64,000 bases of DNA, taken from contig NZ_CP046977.1 in the NCBI RefSeq assembly GCF_030408455.1, forward strand, positions 2,542,001-2,606,000, given 5' to 3'. The stretch comes from Corynebacterium atrinae (GTDB lineage Bacteria; Actinomycetota; Actinomycetes; Mycobacteriales; Mycobacteriaceae). The notes under the pieces are model-generated. The model did not search any database, had not been told where the DNA came from, and saw only the letters and a program-made list of their open reading frames with translations. The position numbers and the translations under genes are program-made. Below, piece by piece: positions 17,026 to 27,328 of the stretch (the first letter of the stretch is position 1; every line of letters begins with the position of its first letter).

Positions 17026-20000
17026 TTAGCTGTCCAGACCCTCGATGCGCTTGGCCATGTGCGCGCCAACAATGCCGATGGCGGGCTCGTCAGGGACCGC
17101 GAGATGGTCGCCGGAGAGCTGAACAATATCCAATTGATCAACGATAGCGGACCAACCACCGTCGGGGTCAATCGTGGCGTAGCGGGGCTCGAGCTCGATG
17201 GCGCCGTCGTGCATCCGTTCGGAGCGGAACAGCAGGACTGGGATGCCGAGCCCGGCCCAGCGTTCAAAGTCGAGCTTGTCCAGAATGCGGTTGTCCACGA
17301 AGGAAGCGCGCTGGTGTTCCAGCACACCGGCGGCGAGGCCGTGCTCGGAGGCGTCGGTGGTGGCGAGGAACTGCTCCAGCATGGTGAGCATCACTTCTTC
17401 ACCAGCGGTTTCCAGCATCTCGTAGGGGACGGGGAAGTCGAGGCCGTAGGTGCGCTTGGCAAAGGCGCTGTAGCGACCCCAGCGGGCCTTGGTTTCTTCG
17501 ATGGTGTCCGGGATGGGCTCGGAAGGCTGAGTAGTGTCCAGCAGCGCGATAAACGCCACGTCGACATCGGTGTCTTTGAGTTGGTACGCGACTTCATAAG
17601 CGAGAGCGCCGCCGAAGGACCAGCCGCCGAGCACGATGGGGCGACCGTCTGAGTAAGTGCGGATCTCATCGACGTAGGCCGCGGCACGCTCTTCCAGCGT
17701 CCCTTCGAGACGTTCGACACCGTAGACCGGGATGGATTCGGGCAGGCGGCGCATGAGCGGCTGGTAGACGATGGAGGATCCACCGGCGGGGTGGAACATG
17801 AACACGCTCGGGGCGGTTGAGCCTTCGGCGCGCGGGCGCAGGACGCGGATGTTGCCTTCGACCTCGGTCTCGAGACCCTCGCGCACGATGTTCGCCAGCG
17901 GCTCCAGGGTGTCGGCCTCCGCCACCTGGGCGGCGGAGATGTCGATTCCGGAACGCTCGCTGAGGCGTTCAGCGATTTGCTTGGCGACGTCCGCGTCAAT
18001 CGCCGGGAGCACGCTCGTCACCCCAGCCGGGGCCTTGCCGGTGAGACCGGCCCACACACCGAAGACCATGCGCTCGGAGGCATCGCGGGGAGCGACGCCG
18101 ACGCCTTGGGCGGCCTCGGCCACGTCATCGGCGGATACGACGGGCTCGATGAGCGGGGTACCGACGGACTTGCCGTCGACAGCTTCCTTGACGATGCGGA
18201 CGACGTCGGCCACGGAGGCGTCGCGAAGCGCCTGCAGCTGCAGGGGCGGGATTTGGAAGTCGTTCTCCACACGGTTTTTGATGCGCATGCCCATGAGGGA
18301 ATCGAGGCCCAAGTCGATGAGCGGCAGCTCACGCGGCAGGTCATCAACGTCGTAGCCCATCGACTCGGAGACGATGGAACGCAGGCGTTCCTCGACAGTT
18401 TCGCCGGAGGCGGGATCCCAACGGACTTCTTCGATGTCGAGGTCGTCGGTGGCGGGGTCGTCGATAAGCGAATTCTCTCGCGGCGCCTGGACGCCGGGGG
18501 CAGAGGTGGGTGCGCCGAGCTGCAACGCGGTGGCGAAGCCCTCCGCGACGAGGGAGGTCACGCCGGAGGGGGATATGGAGTGAACCTCGATGGACAGGCC
18601 ACCGATTGTGCGGGTGACCAGCGTGGTGATCTCTCCCTTGGCGGGCAGCATCGCGTGCTCTTCGGCGGCGATGAGCTGCGATTCGGGCTGGACCTGCTCG
18701 GCGGCGCGTTCCAGGAGCGCGAGCGAGGAGGGCACCTGATCAGCGTTCGTGGAGAACGCCACCCCACCGTTGGGCAGGTTGACGCGAGCCCCGGGCAAAT
18801 CCGCGGCGCGGTTGCTCGATGGGCGGGCGTTGGTCCAGTAATGCTGGTGCTTCCAGGTGATGTTCGGGGCGGGCAGCAGCGCGCCATCGCCATAAGCCAC
18901 GGAGAAGTCGATCGGCGCACCGTTGACGTAGAGCTTGGCCAAGAGATCGCGGATGGAGATGGCCGAGTCGATTTTGCGCTTGAGCACGTACAGGAGCTGC
19001 GCATCGGGCTTGCCCACGCTAAACGCAGTGTTCATCATGCCCATGATGGCGATCGGGTTGGGAGAAATTTCCACCAACGTGTTGTGCCCCTGCGCGAAGG
19101 CGGCCGCGGTGGCGTCCTGGAAGTACACGGGCTGGCGGGTCATGCGCAGCCAGTAGTCGGTGTCGTGGACGACCGCGCCCGGCTCGTGGATCACGCCGCG
19201 ATCAACGGAGCTAAACAGCGGGGTGTGCAACGGCTGCGGGGTGATGCCAGCGGTCTCGAAGCCGAGCTCTCCGAGCAGCGGTTCAACCGCGCTCGTGTGC
19301 CCCGCGCCCTTGACATTAAGTAGCCGAGCGAACAGACCCTCGCCCTCCAGCTTCTCGACGAGCGCGGTCACCTGCCCGCGCGGCCCGCCCACGGTGGTCA
19401 TGCCGGGGCCGGCGTACACGGCCGGTTCGATGTCGGCGAAGGCATCCTCTGCGTTGAGTTCTGTGAGCTGCTCCGCGGAAAGCTCGACCACGGCCATGGC
19501 GCCGAGCTGGTCCTCGGGCAGGGACTTTTCGCCCTCGCCCATGAGGCGGGCACGGTGGCAGGCAATCTGCATGGCGTCGTGGTCGCTTAAGCCACCGGCG
19601 GCGTAGGCCGCGGCGATCTCGCCCATGGACATGCCCATGACGGCGGCCGGCTTCGCGCCGAAGGCAGCAAGGAAATCAGTCAACGCAATCTGGATGGCGG
19701 TGATGGCCACCTGCGCGGTTTCGGTGTCATAGGTCTGCTCGTCATCGCGGACGAGGTCGAGGATGGACCAGCCGAGCTCATGATCGACAAAACCGTCGAG
19801 TTCTTCCAAGCGGGCGAGGAACTTAGGCGAGACGCCGATCAATTCCTTGGCCATCTTGCGGTGCTGGGAACCGAAGCCGGAGTAGACGAAAACGGGGCCG
19901 AGTGCGGCGGGAGAGTCGGAAGCGGAGATCCCTACGGAGACCTTGCCGTCCGCGACCTGGCGCAGGCGCTTGATGGCCTCGGTGACATCGGTGGCCGTGA

Positions 20001-21834
20001 CCACGGCGCGTGAGCGCCCGTGGTTGCGGCGGGCGAGGGAGCGGGCCAGGGGGATGAGGGCGGCGTCGTCACGCTCTTCCAGGAAATCCGCCAGGTCGGC
20101 GGCTGCTTGCCGACGCCGCGATGGCAGCAATCCAGACACCGGCAAGGCCACCGCGTTCGGACGGTCCGGATCGACGAGCTGAGCTTCGCGCTCGAGCGGC
20201 TGATGCTCGTAGTCGGCCGGGTCGAAGGAAGAAACGACGAGGTGGCCGTTGGTGCCGCCGAAACCGAAGCCAGAGACGCCGGCAATCTTGTGGCCGGAGT
20301 ACTCGGGCCACTCACGCGGGTCTTCGACGACCTCGAGGTGCTCGGCATCGAAATCGATGTAGCGGTTAGGAGCCTCAAAGTGCGGGGACGGCGGGATGAC
20401 GCCGTGATTCATGGCCTGCACAACCTTGATCAGGCCAGCGGCACCGGCGGCCGACTCGGAGTGACCGATGTTGGACTTCACGGAACCGAGCAGGGTCGGA
20501 CGCGATGCTTCACGGCCCTGGCCCAGGACTTCGCCGAGGGCGGAGGCCTCGATCGGGTCACCGAGAATGGTTCCGGTGCCGTGAGCCTCAACGTAGTCGA
20601 CCTCGCGCGGATCTACCTGGGCGTCATTGTAAGCGCGGTAGAGCACATCAATTTGCGCGTCCGGGTTCGGGGCGGTGAGGCCGTTGGAGTGCCCATCCGA
20701 GTTCACGGCCGAACCCTTAATAACGGCGAGGATCTCGTCGCCGTCTGCGAGAGCATCATCAACTCGCTTGAGGATGAGCACGCCAGCGGCATCCGCGCGG
20801 ACAAATCCATCCGCCTCGTCGGAGAAGGCATGGATGTGGCCCGAGGGGCTAATCACGCCGAGCTCACCGAAAGCGGTGGAGACGAAGGGCGAGGCCAGGA
20901 CGTTCACACCACCGGCAACGACGACATCGGCATCGCCTTCGCGCAGCGCCCGCACTGCCTGGTGTACCGCCACGATGGAGGAAGAACAGGCCGTATCCAC
21001 CGATACGGAAGGCCCGCGGAAGTCGAAGGCGTAGGAAATACGGTTCGGGATGATCGAGCTCGCGGTTCCTGTCAAGGCATAAGGGTGCGCCTCCGCTGGG
21101 TCCGAGGAGATGAGCATTCCGTAGTCATTGTTGGAGGATCCGATGAACACACCCACCGAGGTCCCACGCAGTTCACTCGGCGCGAGGTGAGCATTCTCCA
21201 GGGCCTCCCACGTCACCTCGAGCATGATGCGCTGCTGCGGATCCATGTTCGCGGCCTCCAGCGGGGAGAGCCCAAAGAACTCCGCATCGAAGGAGGAGAG
21301 GTCGTTGAGGTAGCCGCCCACGAGGTTTTGCTCGGCCATCTTCTGCGACATGACATCGTCGGCGACGTATTCGGCCCAGCGGCCGATCGGCAACTCGCCG
21401 GTGCCATCACGGCCCTCGACCAGCATGTCCCAGTAGGCAGGCAGGTTGGGGGCGCCGGGGAAACGCCCGGCCATGCCGACGATCGCGATGTCGTGCGTGC
21501 CCGGGGTCGATGCGCCCGACGCTGCGTGGCGAGAAACCGGTCGGGTGCGCTCGCGGGTAGCGGGCTCACCGTCGACGAGGCGCTGCGCCAGCGCGTCAAT
21601 GGTGGGGTATTCGTATGCGATGGTGGCGTCCAATTGGACGCCAAGGAGGTTCTCCAACTCGCCGGAGAGGACGACGGCGTCGCGGGAGGACAGTCCGAAA
21701 TTCTCCATCGGCTTCGCGTCGGAGATCTCCTCGATGGGGACACCTGAGGTGGTAGAGACCCATGTCCGCAGCCATTCACGGAGTTGTTCGACGGTCATGT
21801 TCTCGACAGTCGCGGGAGTCTGGCTCACACTCAT
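17026..21834 (-). CDS. pks13: Polyketide synthase Pks13 (mycolic acid condensase)
   Basis: A 1602-residue type I synthase that performs the final Claisen condensation of mycolate synthesis and transfers the product to trehalose. Domain order matches Pks13: N-terminal acyl carrier domain (attachment serine S50 in FGLSSRD), ketosynthase (C283 in DTACSSS, H418 in VEAHGTGT, H458 in SNIGHSE), acyltransferase (S736 in GMSMGE), second carrier domain (S1179 in LGLDSL), and thioesterase (S1406 in GWSFGGA, H1577 in SGDHLAVP). No domain is missing. AAAAGGAT precedes the ATG. It lies between fadD32 and accD on one strand, but a hairpin upstream suggests that it also has its own promoter. Several long opposite-strand frames across it are shadows. 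Confidence 0.97.
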   Translation of the reverse strand: MSVSQTPATVENMTVEQLREWLRTWVSTTSGVPIEEISDAKPMENFGLSSRDAVVLSGELENLLGVQLDATIAYEYPTIDALAQRLVDGEPATRERTRPVSRHAASGASTPGTHDIAIVGMAGRFPGAPNLPAYWDMLVEGRDGTGELPIGRWAEYVADDVMSQKMAEQNLVGGYLNDLSSFDAEFFGLSPLEAANMDPQQRIMLEVTWEALENAHLAPSELRGTSVGVFIGSSNNDYGMLISSDPAEAHPYALTGTASSIIPNRISYAFDFRGPSVSVDTACSSSIVAVHQAVRALREGDADVVVAGGVNVLASPFVSTAFGELGVISPSGHIHAFSDEADGFVRADAAGVLILKRVDDALADGDEILAVIKGSAVNSDGHSNGLTAPNPDAQIDVLYRAYNDAQVDPREVDYVEAHGTGTILGDPIEASALGEVLGQGREASRPTLLGSVKSNIGHSESAAGAAGLIKVVQAMNHGVIPPSPHFEAPNRYIDFDAEHLEVVEDPREWPEYSGHKIAGVSGFGFGGTNGHLVVSSFDPADYEHQPLEREAQLVDPDRPNAVALPVSGLLPSRRRQAAADLADFLEERDDAALIPLARSLARRNHGRSRAVVTATDVTEAIKRLRQVADGKVSVGISASDSPAALGPVFVYSGFGSQHRKMAKELIGVSPKFLARLEELDGFVDHELGWSILDLVRDDEQTYDTETAQVAITAIQIALTDFLAAFGAKPAAVMGMSMGEIAAAYAAGGLSDHDAMQIACHRARLMGEGEKSLPEDQLGAMAVVELSAEQLTELNAEDAFADIEPAVYAGPGMTTVGGPRGQVTALVEKLEGEGLFARLLNVKGAGHTSAVEPLLGELGFETAGITPQPLHTPLFSSVDRGVIHEPGAVVHDTDYWLRMTRQPVYFQDATAAAFAQGHNTLVEISPNPIAIMGMMNTAFSVGKPDAQLLYVLKRKIDSAISIRDLLAKLYVNGAPIDFSVAYGDGALLPAPNITWKHQHYWTNARPSSNRAADLPGARVNLPNGGVAFSTNADQVPSSLALLERAAEQVQPESQLIAAEEHAMLPAKGEITTLVTRTIGGLSIEVHSISPSGVTSLVAEGFATALQLGAPTSAPGVQAPRENSLIDDPATDDLDIEEVRWDPASGETVEERLRSIVSESMGYDVDDLPRELPLIDLGLDSLMGMRIKNRVENDFQIPPLQLQALRDASVADVVRIVKEAVDGKSVGTPLIEPVVSADDVAEAAQGVGVAPRDASERMVFGVWAGLTGKAPAGVTSVLPAIDADVAKQIAERLSERSGIDISAAQVAEADTLEPLANIVREGLETEVEGNIRVLRPRAEGSTAPSVFMFHPAGGSSIVYQPLMRRLPESIPVYGVERLEGTLEERAAAYVDEIRTYSDGRPIVLGGWSFGGALAYEVAYQLKDTDVDVAFIALLDTTQPSEPIPDTIEETKARWGRYSAFAKRTYGLDFPVPYEMLETAGEEVMLTMLEQFLATTDASEHGLAAGVLEHQRASFVDNRILDKLDFERWAGLGIPVLLFRSERMHDGAIELEPRYATIDPDGGWSAIVDQLDIVQLSGDHLAVPDEPAIGIVGAHMAKRIEGLDS

Positions 21835-21928
21835 TCGGTGTTTATCCTTTTCCTACAGGGGATTAAGCAGTATCACAACAACGCAGACCCTCATGTCAGC
21901 AGACGAGGGCATGCTTATAAAGACTTAA

Positions 21929-21979
21929 ATCGTTGCTCCGGCCAGTAACGTTACCAACGCCAGGCCATCGAGCAACGAT
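21929..21979 (-). terminator. Hairpin between fadD32 and pks13
   Basis: ATCGTTGCTC at 21929-21938 and GAGCAACGAT at 21970-21979 are perfect 10-bp arms, with GGCC pairs inside. On the minus strand the stem is followed by a T-rich stretch (ATTTAAGTCTTTATAAG). It lies just past the fadD32 stop and should terminate or attenuate fadD32 transcripts before pks13. Confidence 0.6.
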
Positions 21980-21985
21980 CCAAGT

Positions 21986-23836
21986 TTAGTTCGCCAGGTA
22001 CGCTTTCTGCACCACGCGGCGGGCAATCTTGCCGGAGGAAGAGCGGTTAATCTCATTCGGGCCGACGAAGCGAATGTCGGCCGGGGTGACACCGTGCGCA
22101 CTGGTCACCGCGGCGCGGATGGCCTCCGCGGCAGCGGCATCGTTAGCAGCATCAGCCTTCTCGTCACGCTCAATGACGAGGATGAGCTTTTCCACATCAT
22201 CGCCCTCAATGGAGAAGGCGGCGAGGGAATCCGGGCGGACCTGGTCGGACGCGGCCATGACCGTGTACTCGATGTCCTGCGGGTAGTGGTTACGTCCGGC
22301 GATGACGATGAGGTCCTTGAGGCGGCCGGTGATGTAGAGGTGCCCATTGACGAAGGCGCCCAAGTCGCCGGTAGCCATCCATCCTTCATCCGGACGGCCA
22401 TCAGCGCGGGATCCTTCGGCCAGGCGCTCCCCTAGCGTGTTCCGGAAGGTATCGGCAGTCTCCTCGTCGCGGCCGAGGTAGCCGGCGGCCATGTTCTCGC
22501 CGATAGCCCACATCTCGCCGACTCGGCCATCGGGCAGCTCGGCGCGGGTGGCCGGATCAACGATGGTCAAGGCCTGCGGGCGGACGACCTGGCCATTCGA
22601 GGTGAATGCGGCGGCCTTGTCGGAGTCCCGGTCGATGAACTCGATGATGCCCTCGGCCAGCTTGTCACGGTCGAAGTGCGAAACGAGCGGGCGTTCGTCG
22701 GTCTGCGGGGTGGCGACCAGCAACGAGGCTTCCGCCAGACCGTAGGACGGGCGCAGGGCGCTGCGGTTGAGGTTGTACTCACCGAACGTATCCAAGAAGG
22801 TCTCGATGGCCTTTTCCGTCACCGGCTCGGAGCCAACGACCAGACCGTCAACAGCGGAGAAGTCGTAGGTCTCACCCTCCTTTGGCTTGCCGTAGCGGGC
22901 GGCCAATTCCAGGGCGAAGTTCGGCACGACGGTGTAGATGGAGACACCGTCCTCGCCTTCGCGACGGTTGAGCTGGTCTACCCACCGCTTGGGCTGCTGA
23001 ATGAAGTCACGCGGGGTCATCAACTCGTTCGGCAGTCCCAAAATGGTGACGAAGGTAGCCAAAATGATGCCCATGTCGTGGTGCAGCGGCAGCCAGGACA
23101 CCAGACGCAGCGGGGTGCGCAGGCCAATTGCCGTGAAAATCTGCAGCACGTTGGTCAAGATGGAGCGGTTGGTCAACTGCACACCGGCTGGGGTGCGGGT
23201 CGAACCGGAGGTGTACTGCAGAAACGCCATCTGATCCACCGGCATCGTGGTGGCGGACGCCATGAGCTGCTGGCCCTGCAACGTCATCATCGGGTTGACG
23301 TAGGACGGGGCGAGGCTATTCGGCAGGGTGTCCACCGCGAGGATGCGGGGGCGCTCCCGGGAGGGCAGCTCAGAGAAGTGTTCGCGCACGGCCGCGGCGG
23401 AAGTGGAGTTGGTCAGCACAAACGCCGGCTCCGAATCCGCGAAGACAGCCTTGAGGTGATCCGCGTGGCCCGGCTCGTTCGGGTCGTACAACGGCACCGG
23501 GACCATGCCAGCGTAAAGGGCGCCGATGAAGCCGAAAATGTACTCCGGGGAGTTGTTGGCCAGGATGGCAACGCGGTCACCGATCTTGCCCACTTGCTGC
23601 AGGCGTGCGGCGACGGCCTTGATGCGGGTGTTGATCTCGGTGCGGTTGTAGTCCACCGGGGTGCCCTCACGGGATTCGGAGAAATCCCAGAAGCGGAGGC
23701 ATTGACGCTCGCCGCCGCCGTACTGGAGATCGGCTTGGTACGTCAGCTCGGCCAGGCCCGCGAGCGTGAGCTGCGGTGCTAGAACGATCTCACCCTTCTC
23801 GTTGAAGAACTGGCTCATCGCCGCTTTCAGGTCCAT
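21986..23836 (-). CDS. fadD32: Long-chain fatty-acid AMP ligase FadD32
   Basis: A 616-residue adenylate-forming enzyme that activates the meromycolate chain as acyl-AMP and loads it on the N-terminal carrier domain of Pks13. The P-loop-like motif YTSGSTRTPAGVQLT is near residue 208, the GWMATGDLGAF hinge motif near 460, and the C-terminal catalytic lysine is K603 in SSSGKIARR. An insertion typical of FAAL enzymes separates it from acyl-CoA ligases. AAGGAGAAGC precedes the ATG. Head of the fadD32-pks13-accD cluster. Confidence 0.96.
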   Translation of the reverse strand: MDLKAAMSQFFNEKGEIVLAPQLTLAGLAELTYQADLQYGGGERQCLRFWDFSESREGTPVDYNRTEINTRIKAVAARLQQVGKIGDRVAILANNSPEYIFGFIGALYAGMVPVPLYDPNEPGHADHLKAVFADSEPAFVLTNSTSAAAVREHFSELPSRERPRILAVDTLPNSLAPSYVNPMMTLQGQQLMASATTMPVDQMAFLQYTSGSTRTPAGVQLTNRSILTNVLQIFTAIGLRTPLRLVSWLPLHHDMGIILATFVTILGLPNELMTPRDFIQQPKRWVDQLNRREGEDGVSIYTVVPNFALELAARYGKPKEGETYDFSAVDGLVVGSEPVTEKAIETFLDTFGEYNLNRSALRPSYGLAEASLLVATPQTDERPLVSHFDRDKLAEGIIEFIDRDSDKAAAFTSNGQVVRPQALTIVDPATRAELPDGRVGEMWAIGENMAAGYLGRDEETADTFRNTLGERLAEGSRADGRPDEGWMATGDLGAFVNGHLYITGRLKDLIVIAGRNHYPQDIEYTVMAASDQVRPDSLAAFSIEGDDVEKLILVIERDEKADAANDAAAAEAIRAAVTSAHGVTPADIRFVGPNEINRSSSGKIARRVVQKAYLAN

Positions 23837-23983
23837 GCTTCTCCTTAAGGTTGGCCCCCTGGTTGGGACACTTCAGTACGTATGTGGCATCCGAAAAATG
23901 CTTTTACATCACAACGTATCAGAGGCGGGATACCTCTTAATATTCCCCCGCCGTGACACTTTCGTTACATGCGAGAGTAGTGC

Positions 23984-24895
23984 TTAGCGGCCGTCGATAA
24001 GCCCCGTTGCCCAGTCGACCACCCAGGCGTTGGCCGTGGTGCCAGGGATAACATCCGGATTCGTGGCGTACTGAGCATGAATGCCATTGGCGGCGACGAG
24101 CGCGAGGGCGCGATCGAGCGCATTGCCGACATTGAGGGGGGCGTCGCAAATGCTGTCGTTCGGGGCACAGATGTCGAAGGTGCGGTCCTGCAGGGAGCCG
24201 TAGCCACCCGGGCGCGGGCCGCGCATGGTCGCACCGGGGACGATGGGCTGGACCAGCAGATTCAGCGGGGCGAGTGCAACTTCGGCGCCGACGCCGTCGA
24301 CGTAGGTGCCGGGGAACTGGCCCACACCAGGTTCCCGGCGGCCGTCAGCAATCAGGGCGACACCCCTGATCCGGTCGGCCGGCACTACGCCGCTATCCTG
24401 GCCGATCTTGTTGGCCACGTCGCCAACAATCACTGCGCCCTGGGAGAAGCCGACCATGATGAAGTCGGTGAGCGGGCACTCACTGTGTGTGAGGACGAGC
24501 TCTTCTTCCAGCTTGGCTAGGCCCTCCTGCCGCGAGTCGTCGTAGCTCATCTCGTTTTGGGAGTTGATGTTGCGGAACTCTGCCGTATACGGCAGCGTCC
24601 ATACCTTGACGTCGTCGGGCGAGTAGCGCTCCTGCAGTGGCTGCGTGATCGAGAGCATGAAGCTCCACGGGTTCGCAGTCGGGTGCACCGGATCGTCTCC
24701 CGGGGAAGACTCCCAGGTGCCTGGGGCAGAGATGAACTCCACTGCAGGACACCATTCCGGTTGTTGCACATCCTCGGTCGGTGGCTGCCCGAACGGGGGC
24801 GGGGTCTGATCGGAGGTGCGGAAGAACTGCAACGCGCCCACTCCGATCACCACGACGAGGACGATGACCGCCAGGATGGTGAGTGTCTTTCTCAT
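23984..24895 (-). CDS. Membrane-anchored cutinase-like serine esterase
   Basis: A 303-residue protein with an uncleaved signal or anchor (MRKTLTILAVIVLVVVIG) and a cutinase/CULP alpha-beta hydrolase domain. The nucleophile is in VGFSQGAVIVGD, and the Asp and His follow in CAPNDSICDAP and NGIHAQYA, the usual cutinase order. Homologues in the same place in mycobacteria and corynebacteria hydrolyse lipid or ester substrates in the envelope; thioesterase or phospholipase activity on mycolate products is inferred. I use ATG 24895, four bases after the stop of the upstream lipoprotein gene, because it leaves a normal signal sequence; 24931 would add 12 basic residues. Confidence 0.87.
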   Translation of the reverse strand: MRKTLTILAVIVLVVVIGVGALQFFRTSDQTPPPFGQPPTEDVQQPEWCPAVEFISAPGTWESSPGDDPVHPTANPWSFMLSITQPLQERYSPDDVKVWTLPYTAEFRNINSQNEMSYDDSRQEGLAKLEEELVLTHSECPLTDFIMVGFSQGAVIVGDVANKIGQDSGVVPADRIRGVALIADGRREPGVGQFPGTYVDGVGAEVALAPLNLLVQPIVPGATMRGPRPGGYGSLQDRTFDICAPNDSICDAPLNVGNALDRALALVAANGIHAQYATNPDVIPGTTANAWVVDWATGLIDGR

Positions 24896-24899
24896 CGCT

Positions 24900-25388
24900 C
24901 TAGCAATACGCCTTCCGCGCCGCGTTCTCAATCAGCGTGGCGATCTCCTCGGGAGATTTGTTGCTGCGTCCTTGCTCCACGAGCTGGCCCGCCACCGCCG
25001 GAACGGTAACCGCATCGATGCCCGAACCCTCCGGATTGCACACGGTCACAGCAGTGCCAATCATTTGGCTCTCGACTCCCTTAACGTCGATGCCCGAACC
25101 GCTTAGATCCTCCAGGTAGGCGAGGTCTTCCTTGGTGCGCGGCACAGACTGCTCCGGCACCTCCTCCACTTCCCGTGCGCCCTGGTCTTGCGGCTGAGCC
25201 TCAGTCGGAGAGGGGCTGGCCTTGGCAGAAGAGCTTTCCGACGCCGCCGTCGACCGCTCCAGCGGTGCCACCGAGGTGGCCGTCACCGAGCCCTCCTCCA
25301 CCGTCGTGCCGCCGCAAGCGGCGAGCACGACGGCGGTGGCAAGGGCCATGATGGCCAGGCCGATGCGGTTACTACCGCGGGCGCTCAT
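24900..25388 (-). CDS. Small lipoprotein, DUF732-like
   Basis: A 162-residue exported lipoprotein. The signal ends in a lipobox, VVLAACGG, with lipidated C25. A Ser/Thr/Glu-rich linker follows, then an alpha-helical C-terminal domain with two cysteines (VCNPEGSG and KAYC at the end), as in DUF732 proteins. Role unknown; it lies between cop1 and the cutinase-like gene and its ATG overlaps the end of cop1, so the three are probably one transcript acting in the envelope. Confidence 0.75.
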   Translation of the reverse strand: MSARGSNRIGLAIMALATAVVLAACGGTTVEEGSVTATSVAPLERSTAASESSSAKASPSPTEAQPQDQGAREVEEVPEQSVPRTKEDLAYLEDLSGSGIDVKGVESQMIGTAVTVCNPEGSGIDAVTVPAVAGQLVEQGRSNKSPEEIATLIENAARKAYC

Positions 25389-27328
25389 TAGTTTCGCTCC
25401 TCTTTGATGGCCCCGTTAACCTGGCTGATCTTGCCGTGCTGGAATTCCATTACCTCGCCGCCAGCCGGGATCCCGGCCTGGTCAGCGGTAGGCCAGCCGT
25501 ACTCGCCCTGCTCCCACTTCTTCGCGCCCCAGGCGTCGAAGATCGCACCGTACTTGATGAACTTCGCGCCGGTGGCGGGCGACCAGTAGATGTTGCCGTG
25601 TTCGAACTCCTGGAAGGCGCCGCCGTTGATGCGAATCTCGTTGGACTTCGGGTAGCCCAGTGCGGAGTTGGCGGTATCCATTTCGCCGTACTTGACGCCG
25701 ATGAGTCCACCTACCCAGTAGTTCTTGTTGTCCTTGGTGCGGACGACGTAGCCCTTCTGGAACTGCTGAACAAAGCCGCCGTTGACTTCCTTGGCGGGTG
25801 CCGTGGGGAAGCCCAGGTCACCGTTCTCGTAGCCGGTGGTTCCCCACATCTCGAACATGTCGCCCGGGATCTCCTGAGCGCCGGTGGACGGGCTCCAGTA
25901 GATCGACCCATTCTGGAAGTGGACGAAGCGACCGACGCCGTCCCGGGTCGGGGTCTCGCCCGTGGTCGGGAATCCGAGCCAACCGGACGGCCCACCAAGG
26001 GCGTTGTAGCGGGCGTTGATCGCGCCGAACAGCGCGTGCGCATCAGTGCCCGGGGACCAGTAGGCGGTGCCCGAACGGAAGTCTTGACGACGGCCCTCGT
26101 TGTCCTTGCCGGCTTCGTACTCGTCGTTGACACAGGAGCCGATGTTGACATTCTTCACGGCCTCGGCGATGGCGCCGCCGACGGTGCACTTGGCGCCGCG
26201 GTCTTCTTCAGAGAGCTTGAGCGCGTTGGCGATGTGCGGCCAGGCCTGCGTCATCTCGAACTGCCAGTACGGCCACGCGTGCACACCGGAGGGCCGGAAG
26301 TGGGCGATCGGCTCGATGCCAGCGGCCCGCGCCTCGTTGACGAACGTATGCGTGGTCATGTTGGAGAGGATCTCCAAGCCAATGCCGGCGGCTGCGGCCG
26401 GGCTGTTGGCCACGGAGCCGGGCTTGCCAAAGTCGTCAGTTCCCGAGCCGGAGGAGACGTAGACCGTCATGTCCTTGAGCGCGCCGATGCCAAAGCGAGG
26501 GTTGTGATCGATCCAATCCTGGCTGTTGTACGGACCCCACATGGCCTGGGAATCGTAGCCACCTGCGTCACGCTGCGCGGCAGTAATCGCGGGCTGCATT
26601 CCGGAGGAGGTGGTGTCCAGGTAGCCGGAGAAGGAGCCGACGAAGGAGAACAGGTGCGGGTGGCGCTGGGCGAGGTTCATCGCGGCGGTGCCGCCCATGG
26701 ACAGACCGAACACGGCGCGCTGCTTGTTGGAGCGGAAGCCGTTGTCCAGGATCGGGATGAGCTCCTTGGTGAGGAAGGATTCCCACTTGTAGTTCTTGCC
26801 GTTGTTGGGCTGCTGCCAATCCGAGTAGAAGGAGGATTCGCCGCCGACTGGCAGGATGACGTTGACGTTCTTGTCAGCGTAGAACTGCTCGATGTTGGTC
26901 TCGATGGTCCAGCCGCTTTCATCCTCACGGGCGCGCAGTCCGTCGAGGGCCCACACCTCCGGGAAGTCGCGGTTGGGGCTGGAGTGCCAGTCGCGGGCCA
27001 GGAGCATCTGGACCTGGATCGGCGCATCTGGCATAGCGGCGGAATTGATGAAGATGGCGAGGCGGCGGTCGCTGAGCCACTCGACGCGGTTGACGGAAAC
27101 GCCAGCCGGCAGGTTATCGACGGTCGGGTACTCAGTACTGATGGGCGTCCGCGCAGGGGGATCCGACGGGCGGATCTGATCAGACAGGCTCGAGCGGGAG
27201 CTCTGAGCGGTCGCGACCGGAGCGAGGCTCAGGCCGAGGGCGACGGTGGTGGGAATGACGGCAGCTGCCAAGCAGGCCTGGCGGAAGCGGCCAGCGCGCT
27301 GTGGGGAACGGAATGCGGTGTCGCGCAT
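25388..27328 (-). CDS. cop1: Mycolyltransferase with C-terminal LGFP repeats (Cop1/PS1 type)
   Basis: A 646-residue secreted protein. A signal peptide ends near ATAQ (residue 42). An antigen-85-like alpha-beta hydrolase domain follows, with the nucleophile S210 in [11 protein letters not shown] and the late His in GVHAWPYW. The C-terminal 200 residues hold four LGFP repeats ([36 protein letters not shown]), which bind cell wall. It transfers mycolate between trehalose esters and arabinogalactan, like C. glutamicum Cop1. ATG 27328 is preferred over a start 19 codons upstream because it gives a proper signal and has AGGA before it. Confidence 0.93.
   Translation of the reverse strand: MRDTAFRSPQRAGRFRQACLAAAVIPTTVALGLSLAPVATAQSSRSSLSDQIRPSDPPARTPISTEYPTVDNLPAGVSVNRVEWLSDRRLAIFINSAAMPDAPIQVQMLLARDWHSSPNRDFPEVWALDGLRAREDESGWTIETNIEQFYADKNVNVILPVGGESSFYSDWQQPNNGKNYKWESFLTKELIPILDNGFRSNKQRAVFGLSMGGTAAMNLAQRHPHLFSFVGSFSGYLDTTSSGMQPAITAAQRDAGGYDSQAMWGPYNSQDWIDHNPRFGIGALKDMTVYVSSGSGTDDFGKPGSVANSPAAAAGIGLEILSNMTTHTFVNEARAAGIEPIAHFRPSGVHAWPYWQFEMTQAWPHIANALKLSEEDRGAKCTVGGAIAEAVKNVNIGSCVNDEYEAGKDNEGRRQDFRSGTAYWSPGTDAHALFGAINARYNALGGPSGWLGFPTTGETPTRDGVGRFVHFQNGSIYWSPSTGAQEIPGDMFEMWGTTGYENGDLGFPTAPAKEVNGGFVQQFQKGYVVRTKDNKNYWVGGLIGVKYGEMDTANSALGYPKSNEIRINGGAFQEFEHGNIYWSPATGAKFIKYGAIFDAWGAKKWEQGEYGWPTADQAGIPAGGEVMEFQHGKISQVNGAIKEERN

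Noticed and set aside
17977..21747. Two long plus-strand frames (17977-19323 and 20020-21747) opposite pks13
   Set aside because: They are shadows of the biased codons of Pks13, and the translations are Gly/Arg/Asp-rich low-complexity with no motif.
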